64,000 nt of DNA, taken from the NCBI GenBank assembly GCA_020284085.1, contig JACEVL010000828.1, positions 346,501 to 410,500 on the forward strand. Reading direction: 5' to 3'. The notes under the pieces are model-generated. The model was not told the DNA's origin and did not search any database. It saw only the letters and a program-made list of their open reading frames with translations. Shown here in pieces: positions 11,830 to 23,770 of this stretch. Numbering within the stretch: the first letter of the stretch is position 1; the number at the start of each line of letters is the position of its first letter. The translations under genes were made by a program, and so were the position numbers. The stretch comes from Aporrectodea caliginosa (Eukaryota; Annelida; Clitellata; Crassiclitellata; Lumbricidae).

Positions 11830-12395
11830 GAAATTAGCAATGTAAGCTTTTTAAAAATCAAGCATGAAAAAAGAAATTTAAACGGATAAAAAGGATTTGA
11901 TTATGTGCTCATACATATAGCTTTCCCAGAAGATTCGGCTAAAGTAAACAACGAACTAATTCAGGCGAAAGAAGAAACTGTAATACTGAAACAGTTAAGA
12001 ATCTGCAGAAGATGATGGAGTGTTTTTATGGATGAACGCTCATAAAAACTGTGTTATAACTGACGTATATCATGAATAATAATTTCTCAACACGCGTATT
12101 TTTGTACCTATATAAAGATTGCTTTTATATTGAACAATCTCAGCCACGATCTACGCCAGACCTGAACAACTATTTTTGCATGATCTCTATTCAGCGACGT
12201 TAATATTCAAAAGTCAGAAACATTTGCAAAATGTTAGAAGCAATCGTACCATTGGCTATGCCATTTATGCGGACATTCCTCTATCTTGGATTAGTAAACT
12301 TCAATCCCTTTTTAACGCTGCAGCTCGGCTAATAAGAGGAACTCCAAAATGTGGTCATAATTATGTAGAGTTGACATATCTAGCACCAGATGATT
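11830..12395 (+). repeat. Duplicated 3' flank of the NHL exon, with a LINE fragment
   Basis: The stretch with TTTCCCAGAAGATT, AATCTGCAGAAGATG and the following 150 bp is matched in order by 26300-26420 plus 26990-27380, with a solo LTR inserted in the second copy. At 12235-12395 the frame PLSWISKLQSLFNAAARLI is the C-terminal LINE motif before the HWLP box. The LINE piece is in both copies, so it predates the duplication. Confidence 0.6.
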
Positions 12396-12784
12396 AGTGC
12401 ACCCAGACACAGATTCAGAATTTCAGACACTCCGGACCTACTGACTGAGTTCCAACAGACAGATTGAAGCAGACAGACAAAGATAGATATAGAGAGACAG
12501 AGAGACTAGGCAAGGCAGGGTTATGAGTCAAGCAGTAGGCTAGTTCTGATTACCTTACCAAACTCGGCCTTCTTGACTGCATCGACAACCCAGCCCAGTT
12601 AAGCTGAGTTCTTTCTGTATAAATATAGTCGCTGTCTTAATAATCAGAGAGCAGACTATAAGAGTTCAGACCAGCAGACGTTCAGGAAAGCAGTACTATA
12701 GTTTGTTGTCACCATTGATGTACACTTCGCAATAAACGACATTAACTTCTGCTGGGCTTCTTCTATCGCCAAAGGCCTTTTAGC
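12396..12784. other. No gene; short purine repeat
   Basis: A short GACAGA/GATAGA tract lies near 12465-12510. Nothing else is recognisable. Confidence 0.4.
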
Positions 12785-13354
12785 CCGTAGCCGGGTCGCA
12801 TATAGGCAATCTCTAATGGGTCTCATTATACTCTCATAGCATACTAGCCTTAGGCAGCGTCTCATTGGCCGGTTCCAAGTAATGAATATTCATGAGCAGT
12901 GACGTCACTGATCTCGTGTTGTTTACAAATTGTTGCGGATTTGCCGCTTGATATAATTAATAACGCACATCGCTCAACATCTATTAAGAAGCTTTTTTCT
13001 AAGATTTATAAGGCGCTTTAATAGAACTAAATACACCGCATAATATTATTATGATTGGACTTATATTTTAGTAGGCCCTAAATATTATGATTGACAACGT
13101 TCCACATAGGCTAATGGCATGTTGTCAGCTGGATTTGATTGATCGAGTATCCATGTAACAACGATGAAACTGTTCGTAATGTTGGTTAATCAGTTATGCT
13201 TAGTGACAAATTTAATGATGTTTACAGCAGAAGTTTCAGTCTCAGAAATAAAGTGGTAAAACCGTATTTTACGTTGCTAAATTATTCCAATGTCTTCAGT
13301 GCCGTACTTGACGTTAGTAAGTACGCAGTCTACCTACGTGCATGATAACTAACA

Positions 13355-14115
13355 TCAATCCAGCTTCCATTTCACCCAGAATTTTTCCATCAATCCAGCT
13401 TCCATTTCATGAAAAAAATGTCCCAACTTCTATTTAACCAAAAAAATATTAATTTTTTCATCAATGGAACTTTTATTTAAGCAAAGAACTATTCTCATGG
13501 CCCCGCAAGGCCGTAGCCAGGATTTTGTTTCGGGGGGTGTTTTCTCGTTCTTGAACAAGATGACAAGCAACTAAGTCAACCGTCTATGGGTTTTGGAGTA
13601 GCGTTGTGAGCTCTCAAAGCACTGTACAGCTGCATCATCTAAGTTCACATGAGTGCTTTTCGTTCTTACACGTTATATGTTAGTAAATGCAATATTTATA
13701 TTATACATTATTTAATTTCGGGGGTGTTTAAACACCCAAAACACCCCCTAAATACGGCCTTGCGAGTCATGGGTCCAGCTTCTACTTACGGAAACAATTA
13801 TTTTCATAATTCCAGCTTCTGTTGCATCAAAAACTTAGTTTCATCAATCCAGCTTCTATTTACGGTAAAAATTATTTCCATCAATCCAACTTCTATATAA
13901 AGATAGAAATGGTTTCATCAGTCCCACTTCCAGTTAATGAAAATTTTTTCCTCAATCCAGCTTCCATTTCAATTTGACGATATAAAATAATTTACCAACC
14001 TAAACCACGGGTTTACCTAACGAAAGAAATATTTGTCATCAAAGGAAAGAAATATTCTCATGGACCTAGCTTCTAATTACGGAGACAATTATTTTTCATG
14101 AATCCAGCTTCTATA
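13355..14115. repeat. Degenerate tandem array of CAATCCAGCTTC units
   Basis: About ten copies of a 35-50 bp unit beginning ATCAATCCAGCTTC(C/T)ATTT, separated by A/T-rich linkers. The array is split by the insertion at 13505-13770. Confidence 0.75.
13505..13770. mobile_element. MITE with CAAGGCCGTA inverted ends
   Basis: The left end reads GCAAGGCCGTAGCCAGGATT followed by GGGGGGTGTTTT. The right end is AACACCCCCTAAATACGGCCTTGCG, its inverted match. It sits inside one unit of the array (flanks CTCATGG and TCATGGGTCCAG). Superfamily not assigned. Confidence 0.7.
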
Positions 14116-14764
14116 GATTGAATCGAAAACTTTCATGAGTTGCCGTTTCACATTTAATTCAACTTAAATAACGCACAGCGCTCGACATCGTAATATTATT
14201 TTCACCAAAGAACTCCATAAACGAAACTACTGTTTGTTTAACATTCCAATTTGTCGATGACACGTAACCACGTAGCAGCAGCATCTTCGTATGCACGTAA
14301 CCACGTAGCAGCAGCATCTTCGCATTTTATTTTTGCTCTAATTTGAATTTTCTCTTTATTATTTTCAAGTAGTTCAGTGTCAAACGGCAACTCGTGAAAA
14401 GCACTGAGATATCCTGTGGCGGCCATACGCCAGCATTGACAAGTAAACAACAACAAGATCGCGAGAGTAGGGCACTCGTAGCATGTCACTGCTTACGAAT
14501 ATTCAATTGCGGGAACCGGCCAATAAGACGCTGCCTAAGGCTAGTATGCTATGAGATCCATTAGAGATTGCCTATATGCAGCCGGGTCATGGCCGAGGCA
14601 CGAGTAACCATCATGCCGGTCTCATCGTGCATGGTGGCAACGAACGATCATCACGAAGGCCTAACTCTTAAGCAGTGCCTGACTACGTTTCACATGTAGA
14701 AATATTTCATGCCCTCGTCAACCCTAAATCCACTACAATAAATTATTAGGCTATATCTATCTCC

Positions 14765-14890
14765 ATGCGAGAAGAGCTGCGTTAGTTTCCATTGCGAGGA
14801 CACATCGAGTTTAAGATCCTTATGCTGATACGTAGCTGCCTGGAAGGTAGTGCTCCAACCCACCTTAGAGAGCTATGCAAGTATGTATGA
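14765..14890 (+). mobile_element. LINE C-terminal fragment
   Basis: The frame FPLRGHIEFKILMLIRSC...GSAPTHLRELCKYV matches the C-terminal LINE block after the HWLP motif. It is truncated by the SINE that follows. Confidence 0.6.
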
Positions 14891-15112
14891 GCACCTGCTA
14901 TAGCGCCCCTTCAAGATTTCTACTCAGAGGCGCTCCCGACTACAGCGCGAGCACTGAATCGGAGTTTCACGCCGAAGCGCATGAGCAATTGCGAGTGAAG
15001 GATTTGCCCAGGTTCCCTACGCGACGGCTTGAGGTGGATTCGAACCCGCAACCCTCCAGCTGCAAGGCACCAAACATGCCCCTACACCACCGCGCCCCAC
15101 GTAAGTGTGCAT
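14891..15112 (-). mobile_element. tRNA-derived SINE
   Basis: The minus strand begins GTGGGGCGCGGTGGTGTAGG (A box), then GCGGGTTCGAATCCACC (a near-perfect B box), and ends in a body with AGAGGCGCTCCCGA-like sequence read on plus. The tRNA-like head is about 75 nt and the body continues without a terminator, so I call it a SINE rather than a tRNA gene. Confidence 0.7.
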
Positions 15113-15834
15113 CTTAGTGACACCATTACCTAGACGCGGATCACTTCGTTCTGCACCATAGGGAGATCTGGAAGATTCGCAGTGTTATATCCATCATTCT
15201 GAACAGACCTTCATGTAATCAGCGACATGAGTCTCTTATACTTTCTATGCTCCTTTTCGCAAGAGGTCGAACGCTACTCTGTTCGATCATGAACTTCTAC
15301 AGTGAAGTCCGGTCTGATGAGTTTCTTGAAGAGGAGCTAGATATCAAATCAGACATTCTATAATTGTTTATAATATTGCATCTGTTTTATTTGTGGTTTT
15401 GTTCCACTGATATTGTGCTATTGTTGCTATACGTTTCGCCACTATATGCATAGTTGTTGTAAGGTATGTGTCGTGCTAATAAGCATTACTTACTTAAAGT
15501 ACAAAATTACAATTACCAAATGTGTAATTAATGTTTGACTCCCGACAGCAAGCATGTATGCATGTATTATTATGTGATCATTAATCGTAACAATAAGTTT
15601 TGACGCAAGGCATGATGAAGCTAATAGCTGCGTTCGTTATGCTCCAGGGTAGGCCTAACTCTGTCACAAGAACGGGTTTACTTAGAAATCCAAATTTATT
15701 ATAGGTGTCGAAAAAAAGTAAGCCACGGTTTATCTCGATGGGTCCCAAGTGGCGTAAAGGAAGAATGAGTTCAATGAGGTAAAAGAATCACTCAAACAGA
15801 ACAATAGTTGACTGATTTATGGCCATTTATGTAA
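15113..15834. other. No gene seen
   Basis: No open exon, RNA gene or clear repeat recognised. Confidence 0.4.
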
Positions 15835-16110
15835 TTTTCCTCTGAAATTGACCTTTTAGACCTTGAAATAACCTTGGATCGTTTGACATTTAGTAGCCTT
15901 GTTCTGACCTCATGTAGCCCTTGTCAAGAAGAGAATTTATTGGCCGAGATCTGGCCACCATTTCTCTCTGATTGTTGCTACATTTAATTTTCAATGACCT
16001 TGAAATGACCAGGAATGACAGAGAATTTAGTTGCCCCAGATGTAGCTCTCGTCGAGTCAAACAAAACAAAAAGTTCACGCAAATCGTACTCTTCGTTCAT
16101 CATCATTACC
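15835..16110 (+). mobile_element. Partial copy of the AGGTCA-rich foldback family
   Basis: It contains GTAGCCCTTGTCAAGA, GAGATCTGGCC, AATGACCTTGAAATGACC and a terminal AAAAAGTTCACGCAAAT-like end, in the order seen at 20400-20720. Only one end is present. Confidence 0.65.
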
Positions 16111-16205
16111 ATCATAGCTATCTGGTGTAGGGTAGGTAAAATTATGACCCAGCATGGGCTCATTGTTTCTATAACAAAAAGTAAGACGTACTGTAGATTT
16201 CGATC

Positions 16206-17469
16206 ATAGTGCGCCACAAAATTGGTGGGAACTTCGTAAATGTAACCTTTCGTTCACTATAGAATACTTTTTCTGTTGTTTTATCATTTGGAACCTTCAG
16301 TCTTTTCATGTGTATTTTTGGTATATTTTCCCTAATTTCCCTCTATTTGCTTTAGATTGGCCTACCTCCATCACTTCTTAAGCGTGTAATAGAGTCTAGG
16401 TATGATTGTATCAATAATTCCAGGAGAGTTTGAAGGCTTGAGATATCAAAATGTGCGGAAAGCCAAGGAATCTATTCAATACCTTTAAGCAGGAAATCTT
16501 TCAAAACTTAATATCTCTTAGTTTTCGACCAAGTGGTGGCAACCGTGGCATGCTGTTTAAATTGGATGTTGGAAATGACTTCAGATACATCAGCCAAGAG
16601 AGTGGTTACAAAACTCGTCAACGCAACTGCAGGCCTACTTGAGGAGTGTTGAATGTAAGGAAAAGTTAAATAGGCCTAATCATTATAGCCTATGTTAAGC
16701 TTTTTCTGAACTACAATATCTGCACTGCAGGCTTTAATCAATCCTAGAAATATTGCCTTCTATCTCTGTTGAATTTGTTTAAAAAGTTCGAATTTATTTT
16801 GGATAGGCCTATAAGGGCACGCTGAAATATAAATTATACACAATGAAATTCAATTATATATAATAAGTAAAACAAGGTAGGCTACAAGTTAGCTTGCTTT
16901 GACATTTATTTCATGGGCTATTTTTGCTATTTTACTTCTAAATTAATTTAACTACTTTGGGCGACAACAGTTTGTGTCGCTCGAAACAAAATTTCAAATT
17001 ATTTGCTAATTTTAATCATTTGAGAATTATTCTCTAAAGAACCTTGCTGAACATTCAGACAGACTTGATCATTAAATCAAACTTTCAATGCACTCATACG
17101 TAGGCCTATGCGTGTTAATTTGAGGCAATTTGAAGTCTTGCGCTGAATAAAGTGTAGCTGTTGATATTTGCTTAGCTGCAAGGACATTTAGATATCAAGG
17201 GCCAATCGAGTGATTAAACGCGGTTAACAGAATATCAGCATTTCAATCCGTAACTCTACGTTTACGGAATGTGTTATGACACTATAATATATACTGCGTT
17301 CAGTTATTTTGTTATAAAGTTTCCTATATTCACTGTAACAGAACTACTCTCATAATTATGCTAACGTTTAAATGAAAGGACACGGCTACGTGGACACGCT
17401 AAAAATAACGCAGTATACTGTCAATTGTGAAACCGAAAGTGTTATGCATTTTTCGACTTGGAGAATAAG
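16206..17469. other. Upstream region of the TRIM gene, no other gene
   Basis: AT-rich; several copies of the octamer TAGGCCTA. A TATA-like stretch (CACTATAATATATACTG) lies about 190 bp before the start codon, but I cannot call a promoter with confidence. Confidence 0.4.
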
Positions 17470-18618
17470 ATGGCTGCTAAGAGGTCCAGCAGTGAAGGTG
17501 TTAGCAAGGAAGATCTCGAGGACTTAACTACGTGTTGCATATGCACCGAAGTATACTCCGATCCGAAAGCCTTGCCATGCATTCATACATTCTGCAAGAA
17601 ATGTCTCCAAGAGATTGGGATTAAAACAAAAAAAGGACCTGGAGATGAGATGCCTTGTCCTCTATGTAGACGACTGTTCAAGATTCCTCCTGAAGGGTTT
17701 CGTGGACTGCCTAAAAATTTCTTCATTGCGAGACTGATACAAGTATCAAAGGTTAAAAACCCGTCTGAAGTAGCGAAAACCTTATGCTCTCTGTGTTTGG
17801 AGGAAAATAAGGAACAGAAAGGCAAAGAAACTCCACCAGTTAATACATACTGCGCTGATTGCAAGTACAAACTGTGCGATGAATGTTGCAGTGAACACAG
17901 AAATTTCAAGGCAACAAAGAATCATAAATTGATGCCAATAAATGAATATGAAAGTGGCCAAAATCTTAAGACCGATCTTGCACAAAGTGTTTGTGAAATA
18001 CATGAACAAAATAGCCTGAATGTATATTGTGCTGATTGCAAGACAGTTGTATGCGCCATCTGCTTCATTGAGGACCATTATAATCATAAAGGCTCCCACA
18101 TTAGCAAATGTTTGGGTGGTCTTCGGAAGCAGATAGCAAACAACACCGAAACCATGAATGAGTGCATCGCTCAGGCTCAGATTAAAAAAGCGGAACATGT
18201 GAAGGCTAAAGAAGAAATACAGCAAATGGTGGAAAGCTTAGAATGTGACGTAGAGAAGAGAAAAAATGAAATTAAGGCATTTGCAGATAAACATGCAAGT
18301 TGTCTTCTACAAGGTCTATGTTCCGAAAGACAAAGCAGATTGAAGGAAATCCAAAAGGCAACAGATGATATTGATGCTTATCAGATTCTATCGAACTTAG
18401 AACTTACAATTCTAATTGCCAAAGAATAATGGATAAAGGTTCGGCTAGTGACATCTGCAGCGCACACTCTGACTTATCTGTCAGAGCGTTTGAGTTGCAG
18501 CAACAGTGCCAACCTATAATTGAACGAGGAATCCAGGATTTCAAATTCTGCTTCAGACAATCTGAAATCGAAGAGTTTCTAAAGGAAGACCGCTGGAACT
18601 TATTTGGTAAAATTGAAG
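17470..18618 (+). CDS. TRIM-NHL gene, exon 1: RING, two B-boxes and coiled coil (frame break near 18425)
   Basis: The start ATG has a good context (AAGATGG). The RING finger is complete: C22, C25, C37, H39, C42, C45, C63, C66, as expected for an E3 ubiquitin ligase. A first B-box follows (LCSLCLEE ... CADC ... CDECC ... H), then a second (VCEIHEQ ... YCADCKTVVCAICFIEDHYNH), then a long coiled coil. The frame closes with TAA at 18427-18429, overlapping an ATG as TAATG. From there the next frame continues the same protein (HSDLSVRAFELQQQCQPIIE, then FGKIEG) to a phase-1 donor G|GTAGGT. One base appears to be missing in CCAAAG just before the stop. That is either a pseudogenising deletion, a sequencing error or recoding. 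Exons 2 and 3 are intact. Confidence 0.85.
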
Positions 18619-18839
18619 GTAGGTGACTGCTGTTGTAAGCCATAACCTGTGTCATAAATCTAATTTGCGTGCTAAATTAGACTGCAATACTCATTCTGTT
18701 GCAACCACTAGCTCAGTTGAGCCTGCAGTTGGCCCAATGACATGGCTCTCTGATACGTGCATAATTGTGTGACAGTTGTTGAAAAATTAAACGATTATTA
18801 TGTCTACTGCAAACTGTTGTAACTGTCATTCTCATTCAG

Positions 18840-19298
18840 AAGAAGGTGACTCAAAGCCAACGAAAAAAAGTAAACCAAGTCTATTGGCAGAACAAGGCAA
18901 CAAAATGGATCTCCTAAGAAAGGAAAGCGAAATCGAAAGAACGGAGAAAGAGAGTTTGAGATCAGCAAATGAACAGCTCAGGATTACTGTTGCCACAGAA
19001 GAACAGGTTAATAAGACTTTGACAGAAAAACTGAGTAATGTCGAAGCTAATTACGATGCACTTATAGCGGAACTAAAACAAGAGTTGGACAATAATAAAG
19101 TTGCTAACGACGCACTTCAGACCAACAACGACAAACTAAAGCAGGAACTTGATGCAGAGAAAAAAAATAGCCTTTCACTTCAAACCAGGAACGACAAATT
19201 CGTTGAAGACTTGGACATGTACAAGGTGACAGTAAAAACATTTGAAACCAAAGCTAAGAAACTCAAAAAAGAACTAGATAGGCCTACTACCAAAACAG
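18840..19298 (+). CDS. TRIM-NHL gene, exon 2: coiled-coil linker
   Basis: A pyrimidine-rich acceptor (CATTCTCATTCAG) opens the exon and ACAG|GTAGGCC closes it, phase 1 at both ends, 459 nt. The 153 residues start acidic and lysine-rich (EEGDSKPTKKSK). They continue as a heptad-rich coiled coil with an internal repeat of about 25-30 residues (DALQTNNDKLKQELD, then SLQTRNDKFVEDLD). This would extend the TRIM dimerisation rod between the B-boxes and the NHL propeller. An in-frame ATG at 18800 lies upstream of the acceptor and is probably not used. The intron before it is only 221 bp; the one after it is 2.1 kb and holds a foldback element. Confidence 0.8.
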
Positions 19299-19574
19299 GT
19301 AGGCCATGAATGTTTATTCACTCGTATGTCTGAAGACAATAATTAATAGCCTATAGCGCGTTTTAAGTGCTTCATGAAAGTCCTGCAAACTATAGGCTAC
19401 TAAAATTTATAATCACCCAATGCTTCCTATTTTTTTAGAATTGTTTATTAACACTTATTTGAGTTTCTCTATACCAGTTTGTTAGGCAGGTTTATTTCGC
19501 CTGACTATGTCAGGATAAGGACAAAACATTACAGTCGCTTGTATAGGCTAACCATAGACTACTTGAATTACAGG

Positions 19575-20790
19575 ACTGTTTACGCGCTCGTGCTCGGGAC
19601 TTGGAACTGGGGTCCATTCTCAATTTACACTTTTTATCCAAAAAAATGAACGAATAGTCCGATTTGCATGAACTCTTTTTTGTTCTATTTGTCTAAACGA
19701 GAGCTATATTGGGGAAAAATATTGACGCTAAATTCTGGATAATTCAAGGTCATTTCAAGGTCAGAAAAAATGAAATTAGCAAAAATCAGAGAAATATGGC
19801 CAGATCTCAGCCAATAATTCTTGAAATCAGCTAATTCTTTCTTGTGTTTCTCGTCTATATAAGGGCTACCTGGCATAAGTCGATCCAAGGTTATTTTAAG
19901 GTCAAAAAGGTCAATTTTAGAGGAAATCAGAGGAAATAGTCATAGCTCAGACAAATATTGTTACATTTTTATTATTCTTTTACCAATTTGCTCATGCCGA
20001 TAAGGGCTACATTCAAAAAGAGAGTACCTAAAGCTTAAAATAATCCAAGGTCATTTCAAGGTCAAAATCAAAAGAAAATGACCATATCTCACCCAAATGT
20101 TGTTTATTTGGGACCTTGGGTGATTCTTTGTAATGGTCATTGTTCCTTGATTTTGATCTTTGACCTTCAAATGACCTTGAATTAACCCAAGGTCGCTTCA
20201 AGGTCAAGAGGTGAAAATAAATGGAGAATTGCCATAACACAGAATCACCCAAATAAAACAATATTCCGTGTAATGGTCATTGTTCCTTGATTTTGACCTT
20301 TGACTCTTCAAATGACCTCGTCTTGATAAGGGCTACCTGTGATAAGAAACAAGGATACCAAATATAAGACGATCAAAAGTTATTTTAAGGACAAAAAGTC
20401 AATTTCAGACCATGATTTTTCTCTAAAATTTACCTTTCTGTCCTTAAAATAACTTTTGATGATCTTACATTTGGGAGCCTTGTTTCTTATCACAGGTAGC
20501 CCTTATTAGGGCGCGAAATGCAAGAAAGAATTAACCAATTTCAACAATTATTGGCTGAGATCTGAGCATTTTTCTTCGATTTTGTTTAGATTTTGTATCT
20601 TATGACCTTGAAATGACCTTGAATGACCCTGTATTTAGTATCTATATTTCATCTGAATGTAGCTTTCATAGAGACAAACAAACAGTAAAAAGTTCTTCCA
20701 AATTAGACGCTTCATTAATTTTTGGATAAAAAGAGTAAATCCACAATGGACCCAAGTTCCAAGACCCAAGCATGGGCGCCTTCAGTCCTG
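19575..20790. mobile_element. Foldback element rich in AGGTCA half-sites
   Basis: The left end (ACTTGGAACTGGGGTCCATT, then CAATTTACACTTTTTATCC) is the inverted match of the right end (GGATAAAAAGAGTAAATCC, then AATGGACCCAAGTTCCAAG). The interior has repeated GGGCTACCTGTGATAAGAAAC blocks in both orientations and many TCAAGGTCA units. The same sequence forms the interior of the hAT-like element at 56258-57130 and a partial copy at 15835-16110. It lies in intron 2 of the TRIM gene. No coding sequence seen. Confidence 0.8.
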
Positions 20791-21177
20791 AGAGTTTAAG
20801 TAGGGTATGTTCGGGGGCTTTGAGGGACCCCAGGATAACATTTTTAAATTCTGTAAAAAATATTTCTAGACAATATATGAACAGAATAATGGGAAATAAT
20901 AGGGAATGGTTGGTTTCTGCAATGCATCATTTTTCTGGACACCCCTAATGGAAATATTACCGCTTTTTAAATTGAAATATGTTTATTTCTTAGATCTTTC
21001 AATGTAGGGCTATTGCACAATTTTCTACCATTCAGTAGATGAAGAAGCAAAGTGTGTCCCCGCTAGCATGCAGCTGACTGTTAAGACAAAAATTCATAGA
21101 ATCTGTTGAGAAATCTGAAGTCCATCAATTGCTTTGTCCAGTGGTTTGTCTCGATAATGCACTTGATGCACTTCACA

Positions 21178-21262
21178 GTTCTCTCTCTCTGTCTCTCTCT
21201 CGCTCTGTCTGTCTGTCTCTCTTTACCTTTCACTGTCACTGTGCGACTGTCTATTTTTATCC
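21178..21262. repeat. CT/CTGT-rich microsatellite
   Basis: Pyrimidine-rich run (TCTCTCTGTCTC) in intron 2 of the TRIM gene, about 130 bp before the NHL exon acceptor. Confidence 0.8.
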
Positions 21263-21393
21263 GTCTGTGTCTCTTGATCACTCTAGATTTCTCTAACCGT
21301 TGTCGCATGCTATAGTTTTCAAGTGTATATTAAGATTTGTTAACAATTATGTAAATAATAAAAGAGTTTTAATCGATTTATTGTTATTTTCAG

Positions 21394-22256
21394 ACGAACT
21401 TCGATACAAATCGAATCCAGTTTTAGTTCAGACGATCAGAACAAAAGCCACAGAAGAGAAGAAGACTGCGATCTATGGATTGGCCATCTTAGACAAAGAA
21501 CTGTTCGTTGTGAATGACAGGAATTCAGAAGTTGAAGTCTACGATTCGATTAAATTCAGTTTAAATCGCCAATGGCAATTGAGGGAATTAAATGACCCTT
21601 GGGACTTGGGATCCTGCAACAGAAATAAATGTCTCTACATCTTCGATTACAAAGGCATGGATAAGTCGAAAGAAATCTTGAGAGTTGATCCAAATGGACA
21701 ATTACTAAAGAAATGGTCAACAGGATACGATTATGGTAGTCTGTCTGTTACAGAAGAATCGAATATAATTGTGACGATTTGTAATAAACATAGATTAAAT
21801 GAATTTACGCCAGATGGACAATTGATCCGAGAAATAAATCTATCTTCAGAAGCAGGTATTCGTTCTCCATACCCTGCTATTAAACTGACCAATGGTCATT
21901 TCGTGGTCAGTCATGGCTCATTTAGGGAAGATCTGCACAGAGTGTGTGTAGTGGATTCAGATGGAAAACTTGAGAAGTCATTCGGTGAAAAACATGGATC
22001 TACCGTCGGAAAAATGAATAATCCAATGTATTTGGCTGTCGATGGAAATGGATTCGTGATGGTAGCTGATTGTAATAACAGTCGAGTTTTGTTATTGAAT
22101 TCAGATTTGGAATTTAAGAGAGAAATTCTCTCAAAAGAAGTAAAACACGGAATACGTCATCCATATAGGATTCTTCTGGATGAGAGAAATGGTCGAATGT
22201 TTGTGGCTGACAACGAATCGGACATTCAGCGGATCTTGATTTTTGAATTCAAATAA
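21394..22256 (+). CDS. TRIM-NHL gene, exon 3: NHL beta-propeller
   Basis: The exon opens after GTTATTTTCAG in phase 1 and ends in TAA; 287 codons are open. About six NHL blades can be read: YGLAILDKELFVVNDR, NKCLYIFD, GSLSVTEESNIIVTI, GHFVVSHGS, GFVMVADCNNSRVLLL and GRMFVADNESDIQRILIF. It joins exon 2 in frame (phase 1 to phase 1), completing the RING-B-box-coiled-coil-NHL order of TRIM-NHL ligases. The propeller is the substrate- or RNA-binding end. The orphan NHL exon at 10850-11718 is a diverged paralogue with the same blade order. Confidence 0.88.
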
Positions 22257-22271
22257 TTACGTGCTTATGAC

Positions 22272-22277
22272 AATAAA
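22272..22277 (+). terminator. Candidate polyadenylation signal of the TRIM-NHL gene
   Basis: AATAAA lies 15 bp after the stop codon. The 3' UTR would be very short, so a later signal may be used. Confidence 0.5.
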
Positions 22278-22789
22278 TTAAATGAGGAATGCTTTTAATT
22301 TGAAAGTAAAGTAGGCTAATTCATCATAATTGTTTATGCTTTTCAATGTATTCACCTTGTCACCTTGTGCCGTCGATTCGATTAATCCTAGCGACCGTCA
22401 TAGTCAACCTTCTCCACGTGTTCCGATCTCTCGTCGCTTCTCTCAGCTCAATGTATTAGTAGTAGTGAAAAGTAAATCACTCCTTATCGTATTTGGAGGA
22501 CGCTCATGCCCTGTTTTTAAACCTGATAGTCCAAGATTCTGGTGAAGATGTACAGCATAACTTTCCTTTGCCCAGCTACTGAATATTAGATTAGTATTTC
22601 GAACCTGTGTCTATTGCGTATTCAAAGTTTAACAAGAAACGATTGAACCCGATTGAAGTTTTTCTCGTTTCCAATATGTCTGGAACGATTAAAATAAGAT
22701 TCATTGTGGCGAAGAATGTTTCGACCATCGACTGATGCCTTGATAATTATTACAGTAGCTGTGTAAGTTCCTAGACAAGAAGCTTATAA

Positions 22790-22960
22790 TCGTTGCTCTA
22801 TAACGACGCTTTGGAATAGCGAAGATGACTAGCGTCGCACTCCTCTTTTATCAAAGATTGGAACTGGCACTACAGTGCCTGCGCAATGGCGGAATTGAAG
22901 TTAATAGTTGATGTTCTCCAGAAATATTCTAATTATTAAGTTTCTCAGATATGGAGAGTT
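22790..22960. repeat. Diverged duplicate of 28620-28770
   Basis: Both segments share AATAGCG, CCTCYTTTATC, GGCGGARTTGAAGTT and a downstream AAATATT in the same order. Together with the copies at 11.8 and 26.3 kb this suggests block duplication of TRIM-NHL flanks. Confidence 0.5.
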
Positions 22961-23770
22961 TAGCAATCACTGCAATTTGAACTTTGGATCAACTAGCTAT
23001 CATCTAGAGGCTTTTGTCCAATGTTTTTTGGCCTATTAGAGTAATGGAACATTTTGTCAAGTTGTTCCAATACATTCGATGGAAGAAAACCGATGATGGA
23101 GGTAAATTATAGATAGCCTAACGCCATAATTATAGCTAACTCGACTAAAATTTCTGACAAATTTGATTTGGCCATCTGGCGAATAGACCATGCTTGATAT
23201 AATAGTAATATAGTCATAACTTTATGCCTTGGAAATGAAGCAAATCTTGTGATTGAAACTCTTTCCTTGGAGGGAAAGATTTAACTTGCCTAAATAGGAA
23301 CTAAATCCGTAAACTTTAATTGAAAAGAAATAAACGAAAGCAAATCATTCTCTTGCAAAATGATAATGCTTCCAGTAATGGTGGTCGTATTGATCGTGAT
23401 GGTTTTTTTATGTTCACGAAGGAGACCGATTGTGTTTCCGGAGCCAAGAAAAATAAGTGAAGGCTGTATTATTTACACACCCTTCCAGTTAGTTTTAGAT
23501 ACACTCAATTAATAAATTATATGAGACAATTTTCTCAGATTAATTATTAAATGTGGGCCAAAGTCAGCTCTTGCTAAAAAGTGGCAAGTTTTGAAACTTA
23601 CACTTTTGAAACTTTGGATGCGTTTCCTTCCAAGAGCAATTCGTGCACCCTATACCGTTAGCCTACATGTGTACATGTCAGAACGATAATTATCGTCACT
23701 GTATCTTGAGAGCATTTTATAATAACTTGTATTTAAGAAATTTGAGGAATAACCATTGAAGCTACGACCT
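22961..23770. other. No gene seen
   Basis: AT-rich sequence between the TRIM-NHL gene flank and the large inverted repeat; nothing recognisable. Confidence 0.4.

Larger units (their letters stand above)
12785..14600. mobile_element. Foldback-type element with long terminal inverted repeats
   Basis: Sequence at 12790-12915 (GCATATAGGCAATCTCTAATG, then CATACTAGCCTTAGGCAGCG, GGCCGGTTCC, AATATTCATGAGCAGTGAC) reappears in reverse complement at 14490-14590. The arms are about 120 bp with some indels. The interior is non-coding and holds a degenerate array of CAATCCAGCTTCCATTT units with a separate MITE inside. The outer boundary and target duplication are uncertain. Confidence 0.65.

Noticed and set aside
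14891..15112. Functional tRNA gene
   Set aside because: Good A and B boxes, but the tRNA-like head continues into a SINE body, and the block recurs in similar form elsewhere.
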